This document shows, one piece after another, positions 1 through 8,088 of a DNA stretch of 64,000 nt; position 1 is the stretch's first letter, and every line of letters starts with the position of its first letter. Made by a program: the position numbers and the translations under genes. The stretch spans positions 1 through 64,000 of the forward strand of contig NZ_JAPHEH010000001.1 of assembly GCF_029607905.1 (NCBI RefSeq), read 5' to 3'. Source of the stretch: Thiovibrio frasassiensis (lineage in GTDB: Bacteria; Desulfobacterota; Desulfobulbia; Desulfobulbales; Desulfurivibrionaceae). Below the pieces are notes generated by a model. That model was not told the origin of the DNA and made no database searches. It saw only the letters and a program-made list of their open reading frames with translations.

Positions 1-63
1 GACTTGCATGTGTTAAGCACGCCGCCAGCGTTCAATCTGAGCCAGGATCAAACTCTCCAGTTT
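1..63 (-). rRNA. rrs: 16S ribosomal RNA, 5' end only (partial)
   Basis: Read on the minus strand, these bases give the universal 16S start (GAGTTTGATCCTGGCTCAG) followed by the conserved GCTGGCGGCGTGCTTAACAC segment. The mature 5' end is placed near position 63 by comparison with the AAATTGAAGAG start of the E. coli molecule. The rest of the gene lies beyond the left edge of the window, so the rRNA operon is transcribed leftward and out of it. Confidence 0.97.
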
Positions 64-335
64 AATATCTGAACAGGTTCCGAAGAACCCACTCTTCTTT
101 ATACCGAGATCTTGATCTCTTTAATGCAATAAAACTCCCCGAAGCCGAAGCTCCGGTTTCTTGGGGCCCATCTTTTACTTTCTTCACTATTCAGTTTTCA
201 ATGATCGCTGCGCCCCGGAAACCGAGGCTACCCAACGAGTGGGAAAAAAACAAGATAACCGAAACACCAGAGCCCGTCAAGATGTTTTATGACGTTTTTC
301 TAACCCGCTCGTCTTGGTGTTGGGTTATCGTTCGG
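64..335 (-). other. 16S rRNA leader region
   Basis: This is the transcribed spacer between the rRNA promoter and the 16S 5' end. It has no open reading frame of note. On the minus strand it carries TGAAAACTGAATAG (about 187-200), a motif common in rRNA leaders, with several short GC-rich dyads that may serve rRNA processing. I see no tRNA gene in it. The assignment follows from position; the exact transcript start is inferred. Confidence 0.7.
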
Positions 336-340
336 GGGCC

Positions 341-369
341 AAAATAGCCGAAGAGCCACCCCTTGTCAA
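341..369 (-). promoter_or_regulatory. Sigma-70 type rRNA promoter
   Basis: On the minus strand a perfect -35 box TTGACA (364-369) is followed by a 17-base spacer and a -10 box TATTTT (341-346). Upstream of the -35, about positions 370-405, the sequence is A/T-rich with T runs and could act as an UP element. It lies some 280 bases before the 16S 5' end and points toward it, as expected for the rRNA operon promoter. Confidence 0.8.
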
Positions 370-538
370 CAGCAATAATGCGGAAATATTCAAAAAAACA
401 AACACCCAGAGAACATGCGCCGTAACTCCTTGATTTTCTGCGACGCCACCAAAAGCAAGCCGCAGGTCCTGCCGGGATTCTGGATGGCTGCGCAGTTATT
501 CAGGCACCCAGAATTCGGGTTATTGCCCAAAAAAAAGA

Positions 539-1324
539 TCATACCCCCCCGGAGTGCCCGTTGATTTGCTTACTGATACGTGAGGCCATGCACGCAGCGC
601 CAAAACCGTTATCAATATTAACAACCGCCACCCCAGGAGCACAGCTGTTGAGCATGCCCAAGAGCGCGGCAATACCTCCAAAACCTGTTCCATAGCCAAC
701 ACTGGTGGGCACCGCGATAATGGGTTTATCCACCAGCCCCCCAACTACACTGGGAAGAGCTCCTTCCATGCCGGCGACAACGATCAATATTCCTGCCTTC
801 TCGAGAAGGTCCCGCCGGGAAAGCAGCCGATGAATTCCGGCCACCCCGACATCATAGAACCGCTCAACCGTATTCCCCAAGCAACGCAAGGTTACATAGG
901 CCTCTTCCGCCACAGGGATATCTGAGGTTCCGGCGGTAAGCACCAAAACCAGGCCTGCCCCCCCATCACCCTCCGGCGGTATTGCTGCCAACTGCGCAGT
1001 CAACATCCGAGCGGCTTCATGATACACAAGCCCAGGAAGCTCCAGGCAAACCGCCGCCCCCTTAGCATGACTCACCCGCGTTGCCATAACCGCAGGAGAA
1101 AACTGGAGCAGTTTTTTTAATATATCCGCGATCTGACTGGCGTTCTTATTTTCACCATAAACTACTTCCGGCACCCCTGTCCGCAACCGCCGATGATGAT
1201 CGAGATGCGCACAGGAGAGCATCTCGGCAGGAAAATTCTTCAATTCCGCCAAGGCCTCGGCAACAGTGCTTCCCCCGCAACTCACCTTTTCAAGAAGTTC
1301 CTGTATCTTTTTTTCGTCCATCAC
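539..1324 (-). CDS. larB: Pyridinium-3,5-biscarboxylic acid mononucleotide synthase LarB
   Basis: The 261-residue product matches the LarB family, whose C-terminal half is related to PurE (AIR carboxylase). LarB carboxylates and hydrolyses nicotinic acid adenine dinucleotide as the first step in making the nickel-pincer cofactor of lactate racemase. Visible family features are the N-terminal helical region with an R-x-G-x-PE-x-VYGE-like stretch near residues 47-57, the nucleotide-binding TAGTSD segment near 130, and the glycine-rich GMEGALPSVVGGL segment near 185. No larA, larC or larE lies beside it. The gene is divergent from prmA and its 3' end faces the rRNA promoter region. Confidence 0.9.
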   Translation of the reverse strand: MMDEKKIQELLEKVSCGGSTVAEALAELKNFPAEMLSCAHLDHHRRLRTGVPEVVYGENKNASQIADILKKLLQFSPAVMATRVSHAKGAAVCLELPGLVYHEAARMLTAQLAAIPPEGDGGAGLVLVLTAGTSDIPVAEEAYVTLRCLGNTVERFYDVGVAGIHRLLSRRDLLEKAGILIVVAGMEGALPSVVGGLVDKPIIAVPTSVGYGTGFGGIAALLGMLNSCAPGVAVVNIDNGFGAACMASRISKQINGHSGGV

Positions 1325-1488
1325 GTCAAACCCGACACCTTATATAGATATGAAAGGGGCACAATCGTAATCCACGCCTGTACCGCAACTACCTCTTGCC
1401 TGAGCATACAGCATCCGGTACAGTAACGCACTTCGATACAGTCTCCGGCATATTTCCATACAATCGTCTATTCCCCATAGGATTCCTG

Positions 1489-2409
1489 ATGCCAGCAAAA
1501 AAACAAGCACATACCCCCTTAAAATCCTGGATCCGAATCACCATCACCGCCAGCGAGACCATCTCAGACCCCATTGCCGATTTCATCTGCGAGCAGACCG
1601 GCGGAGTGGAGCAGATTCCCATCGCGGCAACCAATCCGGCCCAGGAACAGATTGTCGGCTATCTGGAAAATACCCCCCAAGCCACCGAGGTGCTGAAAAC
1701 CATTACCGACTACCTCGCGGAACTCGCCTTCCTCAACCCTGGAGAGGAAAACACCCGCCTCGCGACAGAAATCGTTCCCGATGAAGACTGGAACAAAACC
1801 TGGAAGGAAGGCTTCAAACCCCTACCGATCACAGCCCACCTTGTCATCAAGCCCACCTGGGAATCATACCAGCCCGGCCCCGGCGAAAAGATTATCGAAA
1901 TGGATCCGGGCATGGCCTTTGGCACCGGCCATCATGCCAGCACCAAGCTGGCCCTTGAATTCATCGAGGCGCTTTTTCACGGCCATGAAACCGCCCCGAA
2001 AACCGTTCTCGATGTCGGCACCGGCACGGGCATCCTGGCCATGGCCGCCGCTCTTTTTGGCGCCCAGGAGGTGTTGGCCATCGACAATGACCCGGAAGCC
2101 GTGGCGGTTGCGGAGGAAAACATCCTCCGCAACAACCTGTTTCCCATCATTAAAGCAAACGATGTTACCCTGCAAGACATCCCACAACAATTCGATCTGG
2201 TCATCGCCAATATCATTCATGATACCCTCATTGAACTTGCCAACGCCCTTGCCGCGCATCTGGCCCCAAACGGAAGGCTGATCATGGCAGGGATCCTGAC
2301 CGGACCCCAGACGGACAATATCCGGGCCGCCTATACCGCTCTTGGCCTGACACATCAAGAAACCAAGGCAGAAGGGGAATGGAGCGCTCTTCTCTTCGCC
2401 CGGCCATAA
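1489..2409 (+). CDS. prmA: Ribosomal protein L11 methyltransferase PrmA
   Basis: PrmA trimethylates lysines and the N-terminus of ribosomal protein L11 using S-adenosylmethionine. The SAM-binding glycine motif is visible as VLDVGTGTGILAMAAA, followed by an acidic AIDNDP loop and the IANIIHD segment typical of this family. The reading frame extends upstream to 1396, but the start at 1489 is chosen because it has AGGA a few bases before it and gives 306 residues, close to the usual 290-300. It leads a compact plus-strand group with rsmE (6-base gap) and dtd. Confidence 0.93.
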   Translation: MPAKKQAHTPLKSWIRITITASETISDPIADFICEQTGGVEQIPIAATNPAQEQIVGYLENTPQATEVLKTITDYLAELAFLNPGEENTRLATEIVPDEDWNKTWKEGFKPLPITAHLVIKPTWESYQPGPGEKIIEMDPGMAFGTGHHASTKLALEFIEALFHGHETAPKTVLDVGTGTGILAMAAALFGAQEVLAIDNDPEAVAVAEENILRNNLFPIIKANDVTLQDIPQQFDLVIANIIHDTLIELANALAAHLAPNGRLIMAGILTGPQTDNIRAAYTALGLTHQETKAEGEWSALLFARP

Positions 2410-2415
2410 ACACCC

Positions 2416-3177
2416 ATGAGCCTCCGTCGCTTCTTCATAAACCCAGCAGATATCACCGGAGAAACCGCGCAGCTGACGGGGCCGGAAGCCCATCACCTCC
2501 GGAACGTCCTCAGGCTTTCCCCCGGCGATCCCATTACCTTTTTTGACGGAACCGGCGCACGCTACCAAGCGCTTATCAAACAGCTCCACAAAGATCGGGT
2601 GACCGCGACCATCATCGCGCAAAGTCATGATCTTCCGCCCAAGGTCCGGCTCCATCTGGGCCAAGCACTGCTCAAGGGCCAGAAAATGGAGCTCATCCTA
2701 CAAAAGACGACGGAGATGGGGGTTGATACCGTCTGGCCCTTTTACTCGGAACACGGAAGCCACAAACCGCAAAGAGAAACACAGGCGGAACGTTGGCAAC
2801 GCATCGTTCTTGAGGCCTGCAAGCAATGCAATCGGGCCAAACCACCGGAACTCCATGAACCCAGAGAATTACCCGATCTCATAAGCCACCCCCCGCCTTG
2901 TGACATACGACTGATCTTCTGGGAAGACGAAAGCAAGCACACATTGCATGAGGCGCTTGCCACTCCGAAAAACAATTACCGCTCGGTATTTTTCCTCCTC
3001 GGACCGGAGGGAGGGTTCAGCGAGGCAGAGGTTGCCTGCGCCCGACAAGAAGGTTTTACTCCGGTCTCCTTAGGACCGAGGATTCTGCGGGCCGAAACGG
3101 CAACCCTTGCGGCAACAGCCATCTTGCAGTTTACCCTGGGCAACCTCGACCCGGTTCCCTCCGGAAATCTGGAGTAG
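2416..3177 (+). CDS. rsmE: 16S rRNA (uracil-1498-N3)-methyltransferase RsmE
   Basis: This 253-residue protein has the RsmE layout: an N-terminal PUA-like domain (residues 1-70, with the [18 protein letters not shown] segment) and a C-terminal SPOUT methyltransferase fold. The SAM-binding knot is visible as LLGPEGGF and [12 protein letters not shown] near the C-terminus. RsmE methylates U1498 in the decoding region of 16S rRNA. It follows prmA after six bases and precedes dtd by five, so the three are probably co-transcribed translation-quality genes. Confidence 0.95.
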   Translation: MSLRRFFINPADITGETAQLTGPEAHHLRNVLRLSPGDPITFFDGTGARYQALIKQLHKDRVTATIIAQSHDLPPKVRLHLGQALLKGQKMELILQKTTEMGVDTVWPFYSEHGSHKPQRETQAERWQRIVLEACKQCNRAKPPELHEPRELPDLISHPPPCDIRLIFWEDESKHTLHEALATPKNNYRSVFFLLGPEGGFSEAEVACARQEGFTPVSLGPRILRAETATLAATAILQFTLGNLDPVPSGNLE

Positions 3178-3182
3178 ACCTC

Positions 3183-3632
3183 ATGCGCGCCGTTGTCCAA
3201 AGGGTTAGCCAAGCCTCTGTTCATGTCGATGGAGAAATCTGCGGCGCCATCGGGCCGGGACTCCTTGTTCTTCTCGGCGTAGGGAAAAATGACGCGGAGC
3301 AAGATGCCGCGCTCCTGGCCGACAAGATTGCCAATCTCCGCATCTTTGAAGACACCCAAGGGCTCATGAACCTTTCGTTGCTTGAAGTGCAGGGCGAGAT
3401 ATTGGTGGTTTCCCAGTTCACCCTATTCGGCGACTGTCGCAAGGGAAGGCGCCCTTCCTACTCCACGGCCGCGCCACCCGCTGAGGCAGCGCATCTTTAC
3501 GAACAGTTTATCCGCGAAATCCGCACAAAAAAAATCACCGTGGCCACTGGCAAATTTCAGGCCATGATGGACGTAACCTTGGTAAACAACGGGCCGGTAA
3601 CCCTGCTCCTGGACACAGAGAAACAATTCTAG
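3183..3632 (+). CDS. dtd: D-aminoacyl-tRNA deacylase
   Basis: Dtd hydrolyses D-aminoacyl-tRNAs and mischarged glycyl-tRNA(Ala), recycling the tRNA. The 149-residue length and the start MRAVVQRV are typical. Both active-site signatures are seen: SQFTLFGD near residue 78 and the C-terminal NNGPVT, which stands in for the usual N-x-GP-x-T cross-subunit motif. It is the third gene of the prmA-rsmE-dtd group. Confidence 0.96.
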   Translation: MRAVVQRVSQASVHVDGEICGAIGPGLLVLLGVGKNDAEQDAALLADKIANLRIFEDTQGLMNLSLLEVQGEILVVSQFTLFGDCRKGRRPSYSTAAPPAEAAHLYEQFIREIRTKKITVATGKFQAMMDVTLVNNGPVTLLLDTEKQF

Positions 3633-3676
3633 CCACAGGTGCTCATCCCCATCTCCCCATATTTTGTAACGCCTGC

Positions 3677-3705
3677 TTTACAAGCGATAGAAATATAGCT
3701 ATATA
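3677..3705 (+). promoter_or_regulatory. Candidate sigma-70 promoter upstream of the PilZ gene
   Basis: TTTACA (3677-3682) and TATATA (3700-3705) are separated by 17 bases, in the gap between dtd and the PilZ-domain gene. The downstream start codon is at 3786, giving a leader of about 75 bases. The call rests on the consensus match alone. Confidence 0.5.
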
Positions 3706-3785
3706 AGTTTACAAAAGACCAGCCAGACGCAAGACGCAATTCACGCCCGGACATTTTTTGGTTGTACAGCAGCAAGGAGTTTTAT

Positions 3786-4472
3786 ATGCAGGAGCTTTGG
3801 TCCGACGACCCAAAGGTCGTCGGAGAAGAAATAATCAGGATTGTCGGCCAGCGCATCCCGGTAACCCTTTTCCAAAAGGGGCTGAATCCGCAAAAACTCA
3901 CACCTTCCGAGATCTTCATCAAAGAGGGGGCGAGACTTCTTCTGCTTGCCAAAGAGAGTCCTTTTCAGTCTCCCCAAGACCCGTGCCTGCTCCTGTATCA
4001 ACACCAGAATCAGCCCATGCGAGGATTCCACACCTCTCCCATGCTGGAAACCAGCAGCGAACTGGGAGTACTCTTCCCCTCCTCAATTATCACCATCCAG
4101 CGGAGAAAATATCCCCGCTACGTGACAAGTCCCCGCTCCGTTGCCACCTTCACCCGCAAGGCAAGCCAGTATCTCAATCACGGCATCATAAAGAATATTT
4201 CCATTGAGGGGGCACGGGTGGTGGGGAAATTTTCCCAACACATCCAGAAGGGGGACAAACTCAGCCCGCTCAGCATGACCCTCCGCTTAAAATTTGGCGA
4301 TTTCGAAGAAAAAGCTACCGCACCGGAAGCCATTGTCCGACGAATCACCGAAATTGACCAGGAAACCCGGGAATTCGGCGTTCATTTCACGCTGAAGGGC
4401 ACTGATCGGGAAAACCTCGAACGCTACCTATCCATTTGCTCCATCGAAGATTCCCCGCCAAACGCGACCTGA
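3786..4472 (+). CDS. PilZ domain protein (YcgR-like two-domain layout)
   Basis: The 228-residue protein has an N-terminal beta-rich region and a C-terminal PilZ domain. The c-di-GMP-binding signature is complete: an R-R-K-Y-P-R-Y motif near residue 105 (the RxxxR element) and NISIEGARV some 45 residues later (the D/N-x-S-x-x-G element). YcgR-type proteins act as flagellar brakes or other c-di-GMP effectors, which would fit the chemotaxis genes at 16-37 kb, though no direct link is shown. ATG at 3786 is chosen over an in-frame TTG at 3762 because AAGGAG sits six bases before it. Confidence 0.85.
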   Translation: MQELWSDDPKVVGEEIIRIVGQRIPVTLFQKGLNPQKLTPSEIFIKEGARLLLLAKESPFQSPQDPCLLLYQHQNQPMRGFHTSPMLETSSELGVLFPSSIITIQRRKYPRYVTSPRSVATFTRKASQYLNHGIIKNISIEGARVVGKFSQHIQKGDKLSPLSMTLRLKFGDFEEKATAPEAIVRRITEIDQETREFGVHFTLKGTDRENLERYLSICSIEDSPPNAT

Positions 4473-4619
4473 GCCCCTCAGCTCCATCCTCTTCCTTGCA
4501 GTTGCGCATGCTCGGGATAGTCACTGCATACGCCCCCTGCGTGAAAGATTCCGCGTCCAAGAAGCTTACTGGAACGTCAATGTAAAACGATAAACAACAG
4601 CTTTCGCGCCCAATTTGCC

Positions 4620-5087
4620 TTACCTATGGGCTTTCCGCCAGAGGGCAAGCAGACGCGTGCGCAACTCCGCATCAACGATAGCCCCGATCAACCGCTCAAA
4701 ACCTTTCTGCTCCTCCGGGTCAACCGGCTGCGGAGAGGCAGGCGGCTGCGGGCTGCGAACAACCATCTTTTCCTCACCAAGGGCGGCGTCTATCTGAAAA
4801 CGGATATCGCTTATTTTCTCAGAGCCCCCCACCTTCGCATTAATATGCTCGAGCAGCATCTGCTTTTGCAGATGCAGCTGCTGCATCCAAACCGAGTCGG
4901 AAACCGCGATCCACAGCACCGTGCCGCGAATCACCTGCGGTGCGGTGCGTTCCGCAATCTCAGCACCGACAACCTCCGGCCAGTTCCGAAAAACGGCGTG
5001 CAGGGCCAAACGCTTGTCCCATTGCCTTTTCTTGAAAAGCTCGGCAAACAGCGAATCTATCCGGATGATTTTTTCTGGAACAGCCAT
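4620..5087 (-). CDS. DUF721 / DciA-like protein
   Basis: The product shows the DUF721 (DciA-like) pattern: an N-terminal helix region, then W-P-E-V-V-G-x-x-I-A near residue 33, a basic-hydrophobic G-T-V-L-W-I-A-V-S-D-S-x-W segment, and a helix with QLHLQKQMLLEHIN. DciA loads the replicative helicase in many bacteria, but other DUF721 proteins are uncharacterised. The C-terminal 60 residues are proline-rich and then helical. The frame is open to 5147; ATG at 5087 is chosen because family similarity begins just after it, but neither start has a strong ribosome binding site. Confidence 0.7.
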   Translation of the reverse strand: MAVPEKIIRIDSLFAELFKKRQWDKRLALHAVFRNWPEVVGAEIAERTAPQVIRGTVLWIAVSDSVWMQQLHLQKQMLLEHINAKVGGSEKISDIRFQIDAALGEEKMVVRSPQPPASPQPVDPEEQKGFERLIGAIVDAELRTRLLALWRKAHR

Positions 5088-5232
5088 GGTAATTGTGCCT
5101 GATTGTGTGTAATTTAGTTCCTTGATTGTAAACAACCCTTGCCGCATTGCAAAGAAATCATTATATACTGCTCACAAATTTCGGTCATCTCCTGACTACT
5201 CTTTTTATTGAACCATACAACAAGGACTTTCC

Positions 5233-6327
5233 ATGGGCTTTCGCTGTGGCATCGTCGGCCTGCCCAATGTCGGCAAATCGACCATCTTCAACGCTCTCAC
5301 CTCCGCAGGCATCGAATCGGCCAATTACCCGTTCTGCACCATCGAACCCAATGTGGGCATGGTGCCGGTACCCGACGCCCGACTCGATATCCTTGCCGAG
5401 ATGGCCAAAACCAAGGTCAAGGTCAACGCCCAGATGGAATTCGTCGATATCGCCGGTTTGGTGAGCGGAGCCAGCAAGGGCGAAGGGTTGGGCAACCAGT
5501 TCCTGGGCCATATCCGCCAGGTGGACGCCATTGCCCACGTGGTCCGCTGCTTTGAAGACGACAACATCGTGCATGTCGACGGCAGCGTCGATCCCCTGCG
5601 CGACCGAGAGGTGATCAACACCGAACTGATCCTCTGCGATCTGGACACCGTGAGCCGGCGGATGAACAAGACCGCCTCCCAGGCGAAATCCGGGGACGCA
5701 GCCTTCAAGGCGCAGCTGGTTGTTCTGGAAGGGCTGTACGGACTGCTCAATGACGGCAAACCGGCTCGGGCCGCCCAACTCGACGATACGGGCGAAAAAC
5801 TGATGAAGGAGCTCTGCCTCCTCACCGCCAAACCCGTTCTCTATGTGGCCAACGTCAGCGAGGCGGAGATCAACACCGGCAACCAGTGGGTGGATGCACT
5901 CCGCAAGGCAGCTGCGGCGGAAAACGCTTCCGTGGTCATGATCTCCGGGGCGATAGAAGAGGAACTGAGCGCCCTGAGCGTGGACGAGCGCCAGGATTTT
6001 CTGGCCGATCTCGGCCTTGAGGAACCCGGGCTGAACCGTTTGATTAAGGCCGGCTACGAACTGCTGGGCTTGATCAACTATTTCACCGTGGGCGAAAAGG
6101 AAACCCGGGCCTGGACCATCAAGCGCGGCACCAAGGCCCCGCAAGCCGCAGCAGTGATCCACACCGATTTCGAACGCGGTTTTATCCGGGCCGAGGTCAT
6201 CTCCTACGCGGATTTCGTCGCTTGCGGCGGCGAGGCCAAGGCGAGGGAAAAAGGGCTGCTGCGGTTGGAAGGCAAGGAGTATGTGGTTCAGGACGGCGAC
6301 TGCATGAATTTCCGCTTCAACGTGTAG
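5233..6327 (+). CDS. ychF: Redox-regulated ATPase YchF (Obg-family)
   Basis: YchF is a conserved ribosome-associated P-loop ATPase of the Obg group. The 364-residue length is standard. Visible motifs are G1 GLPNVGKST, the G3 region DIAGLVSGAS, and NVSE in place of the usual NKxD, which is the known reason the family prefers ATP. The C-terminal TGS domain follows (TVGEKETRAWTIKRGTKAP onward). AAGGAC precedes the ATG. Confidence 0.97.
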   Translation: MGFRCGIVGLPNVGKSTIFNALTSAGIESANYPFCTIEPNVGMVPVPDARLDILAEMAKTKVKVNAQMEFVDIAGLVSGASKGEGLGNQFLGHIRQVDAIAHVVRCFEDDNIVHVDGSVDPLRDREVINTELILCDLDTVSRRMNKTASQAKSGDAAFKAQLVVLEGLYGLLNDGKPARAAQLDDTGEKLMKELCLLTAKPVLYVANVSEAEINTGNQWVDALRKAAAAENASVVMISGAIEEELSALSVDERQDFLADLGLEEPGLNRLIKAGYELLGLINYFTVGEKETRAWTIKRGTKAPQAAAVIHTDFERGFIRAEVISYADFVACGGEAKAREKGLLRLEGKEYVVQDGDCMNFRFNV

Positions 6328-6343
6328 CTCGGGGCACAAGACT

Positions 6344-7228
6344 ATGATCAAAACCAATACGGAGCAGCTGGTCTGCCAGTCGGTGATCGGGGAAATCACC
6401 TCGCCCCAGAGCGGGATCAATCCCTACCGGATCAACCCGGACGGACATTCGGACGTGTACCCAGGGGTGGGCGGCATCACCTACAACCTGCGGATCGGGG
6501 ATCTGGCCGGGGAGAAATTCGGCGACCATGTGGAGCCCGCTGTTTCCATCAGCAACTTCACCCAGATCCAAGGACAGCCCGGACCCAACCGGGCCCTGAA
6601 CCAGTTTTCCTGCGTGGGCAATAGCGCCAAGGTGGTTTCCGGCGACGCCAAGGGCGAAACCGGCCGGGTAACCGGCAAGCATGGCGGCATCGAACATGTG
6701 CTGGTGGATTTTTCCCCGGAGATCCTGGAACGCCTCACCATCGGCGATAAGATCCAGATCAAGGCGTACGGTTGCGGCCTGAACCTGCCTGATTTCCCAG
6801 GGATCAAGGTAATGAACCTGGACCCGGGCCTAGTGGCGGCAATGCCCTTAAGGAAACTCAACAACTCCAGACTGCAGGTGCCGGTGACCCATACCATCCC
6901 CGCCAAGATCATGGGTTCGGGCATCGGCGCCTCCCACAGCCACAGCGGCGACTATGACATCCAGATGTTCGACCAGGGGATTGTTGAGGAATACGGCCTC
7001 TCCGACCTGCGTTTGGGGGATTTTGTCGCCATCCTGGATGCGGACGCCACCTATGGTCGGATCTACAAAACCGGCGGCGTGGTCATCGGCATTGTCGTCC
7101 ACGCCAGCTGCGTGCTGGCCGGGCACGGACCTGGAGTGATGATCGCCATGACCTCGAAAGAGGGGTTGTTGGTGCCGCAGATCAGCGCCAAGGCGAACCT
7201 GGTCACCTATTTTGCCAAGATGAAATAA
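6344..7228 (+). CDS. DUF4438 domain-containing protein
   Basis: This 294-residue protein resembles the DUF4438 family, whose function is unknown to me. It is rich in glycine and beta structure, with conserved-looking stretches VGGITYNLRIGD, GKHGGIEHVLVDF, IGDKIQIKAYGCGL, a histidine pair in GASHSHSGDYDIQ, and VVIGIVVHASCVLAGHGPGV. There is no signal peptide or membrane segment. It starts 16 bases after the ychF stop codon, so the two are probably co-transcribed. The histidines and acidic residues could bind metal, but that is only a guess. Confidence 0.75.
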   Translation: MIKTNTEQLVCQSVIGEITSPQSGINPYRINPDGHSDVYPGVGGITYNLRIGDLAGEKFGDHVEPAVSISNFTQIQGQPGPNRALNQFSCVGNSAKVVSGDAKGETGRVTGKHGGIEHVLVDFSPEILERLTIGDKIQIKAYGCGLNLPDFPGIKVMNLDPGLVAAMPLRKLNNSRLQVPVTHTIPAKIMGSGIGASHSHSGDYDIQMFDQGIVEEYGLSDLRLGDFVAILDADATYGRIYKTGGVVIGIVVHASCVLAGHGPGVMIAMTSKEGLLVPQISAKANLVTYFAKMK

Positions 7229-7302
7229 ACCCAAACACCAAGCAATAAGACAAAAAGTATATTTTGATCCGTGCAACTGCCACAAAAACAAGAGGATATC
7301 CC

Positions 7303-7854
7303 ATGAACAACACCGACCAACTCAAGCAGCTGCTGCTGGCCAAATCATACCGCCATGGGAAGTTCACGCTCTCTTCGGGCAGGGAATCGGATTTTTACAT
7401 CGACGGCAAACAGACCACTCTGTCTGCGGAAGGCGCCTATCTTTGCGGCAAGCTGATCTTCGAGATCATCCGCAACAACCCGCAAAAGATCGATGCGGTG
7501 GGCGGCATGACCCTGGGCGCCGATCCTCTAGTCACGGCGGTTTCGGTGGTAAGCCATCTGGAGCAGGCCCCCATTCCCGCCTTTATCGTCAGAAAGGAAT
7601 CCAAGGGCCATGGCACCGGGCAGTACATTGAGGGGTTGAGCAACATGGTTCCGGGCTGCACCGTTGCCCTGCTGGAGGATGTGGTCACCACCGGCGGTAC
7701 CCTGCTCACGGTAATCGAGCGGGTGGAGGCGGCTGGGTTTAAGGTCGGCTTGGTGGTGACCGTGGTGGACCGACTGGAAGGCGGGGCCGAGGCATTGGCC
7801 GAGAAGGGCTACCGGCTGGAAGCCATCTTCACCCGGCACACCCTGCTGCAATAG
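7303..7854 (+). CDS. pyrE: Orotate phosphoribosyltransferase
   Basis: PyrE converts orotate and PRPP to orotidine 5'-monophosphate in pyrimidine synthesis. The 183-residue product begins near the F-T-L-S-S-G-R-x-S-x-F-Y-I-D-G-K signature and carries the PRPP-binding motif ALLEDVVTTGGT near residue 126. ATG at 7303 is chosen over an upstream in-frame codon because AGAGGA lies six bases before it and the length then matches the family. Confidence 0.95.
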   Translation: MNNTDQLKQLLLAKSYRHGKFTLSSGRESDFYIDGKQTTLSAEGAYLCGKLIFEIIRNNPQKIDAVGGMTLGADPLVTAVSVVSHLEQAPIPAFIVRKESKGHGTGQYIEGLSNMVPGCTVALLEDVVTTGGTLLTVIERVEAAGFKVGLVVTVVDRLEGGAEALAEKGYRLEAIFTRHTLLQ

Positions 7855-7863
7855 GACTGAAAA

Positions 7864-8040
7864 ATGGCAATGCAGTGCAAGCAATGCAAGGGCAGGCTGG
7901 AAGTGTCCCGGTCCTGCCGGAGGATCCGGATGCGGTGCCAAAAATGCGGCCACGAATACCAAGTCCACGAGGTGGCCGACCAACTGGACGAGGAGACCGA
8001 AGAGATCCTCTCCCGCTGGACCTGCATCATCTACGACTGA
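7864..8040 (+). CDS. Dual-CXXC small zinc-ribbon-like protein
   Basis: This 58-residue ORF starts nine bases after the pyrE stop. It encodes two CxxC knuckles, CKQC at residues 5-8 and CQKC at 25-28, separated by a basic stretch, then an acidic helix and a C-terminus ending WTCIIYD. The layout recalls the 'dual CXXC motif small (seleno)protein' group found in sulfate-reducer relatives, where a cysteine can be replaced by selenocysteine; here all positions are cysteine. It may bind zinc or act in redox chemistry. Recognition is from memory of the pattern, so the family name is tentative. Confidence 0.7.
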   Translation: MAMQCKQCKGRLEVSRSCRRIRMRCQKCGHEYQVHEVADQLDEETEEILSRWTCIIYD

Positions 8041-8088
8041 AAGGCAAGCATTACACCTTTTGCCTTTCAGCTCTCACCTTTCCCTCGG

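Noticed and set aside
64-335. Possible tRNA in the rRNA leader
   Set aside because: No cloverleaf or T-loop GTTCGA motif is visible; the dyads are short and do not combine into a tRNA.
5185-6420. Minus-strand open frame of 411 codons
   Set aside because: It lies opposite ychF, whose motifs are complete; no domain is seen in the antisense product.
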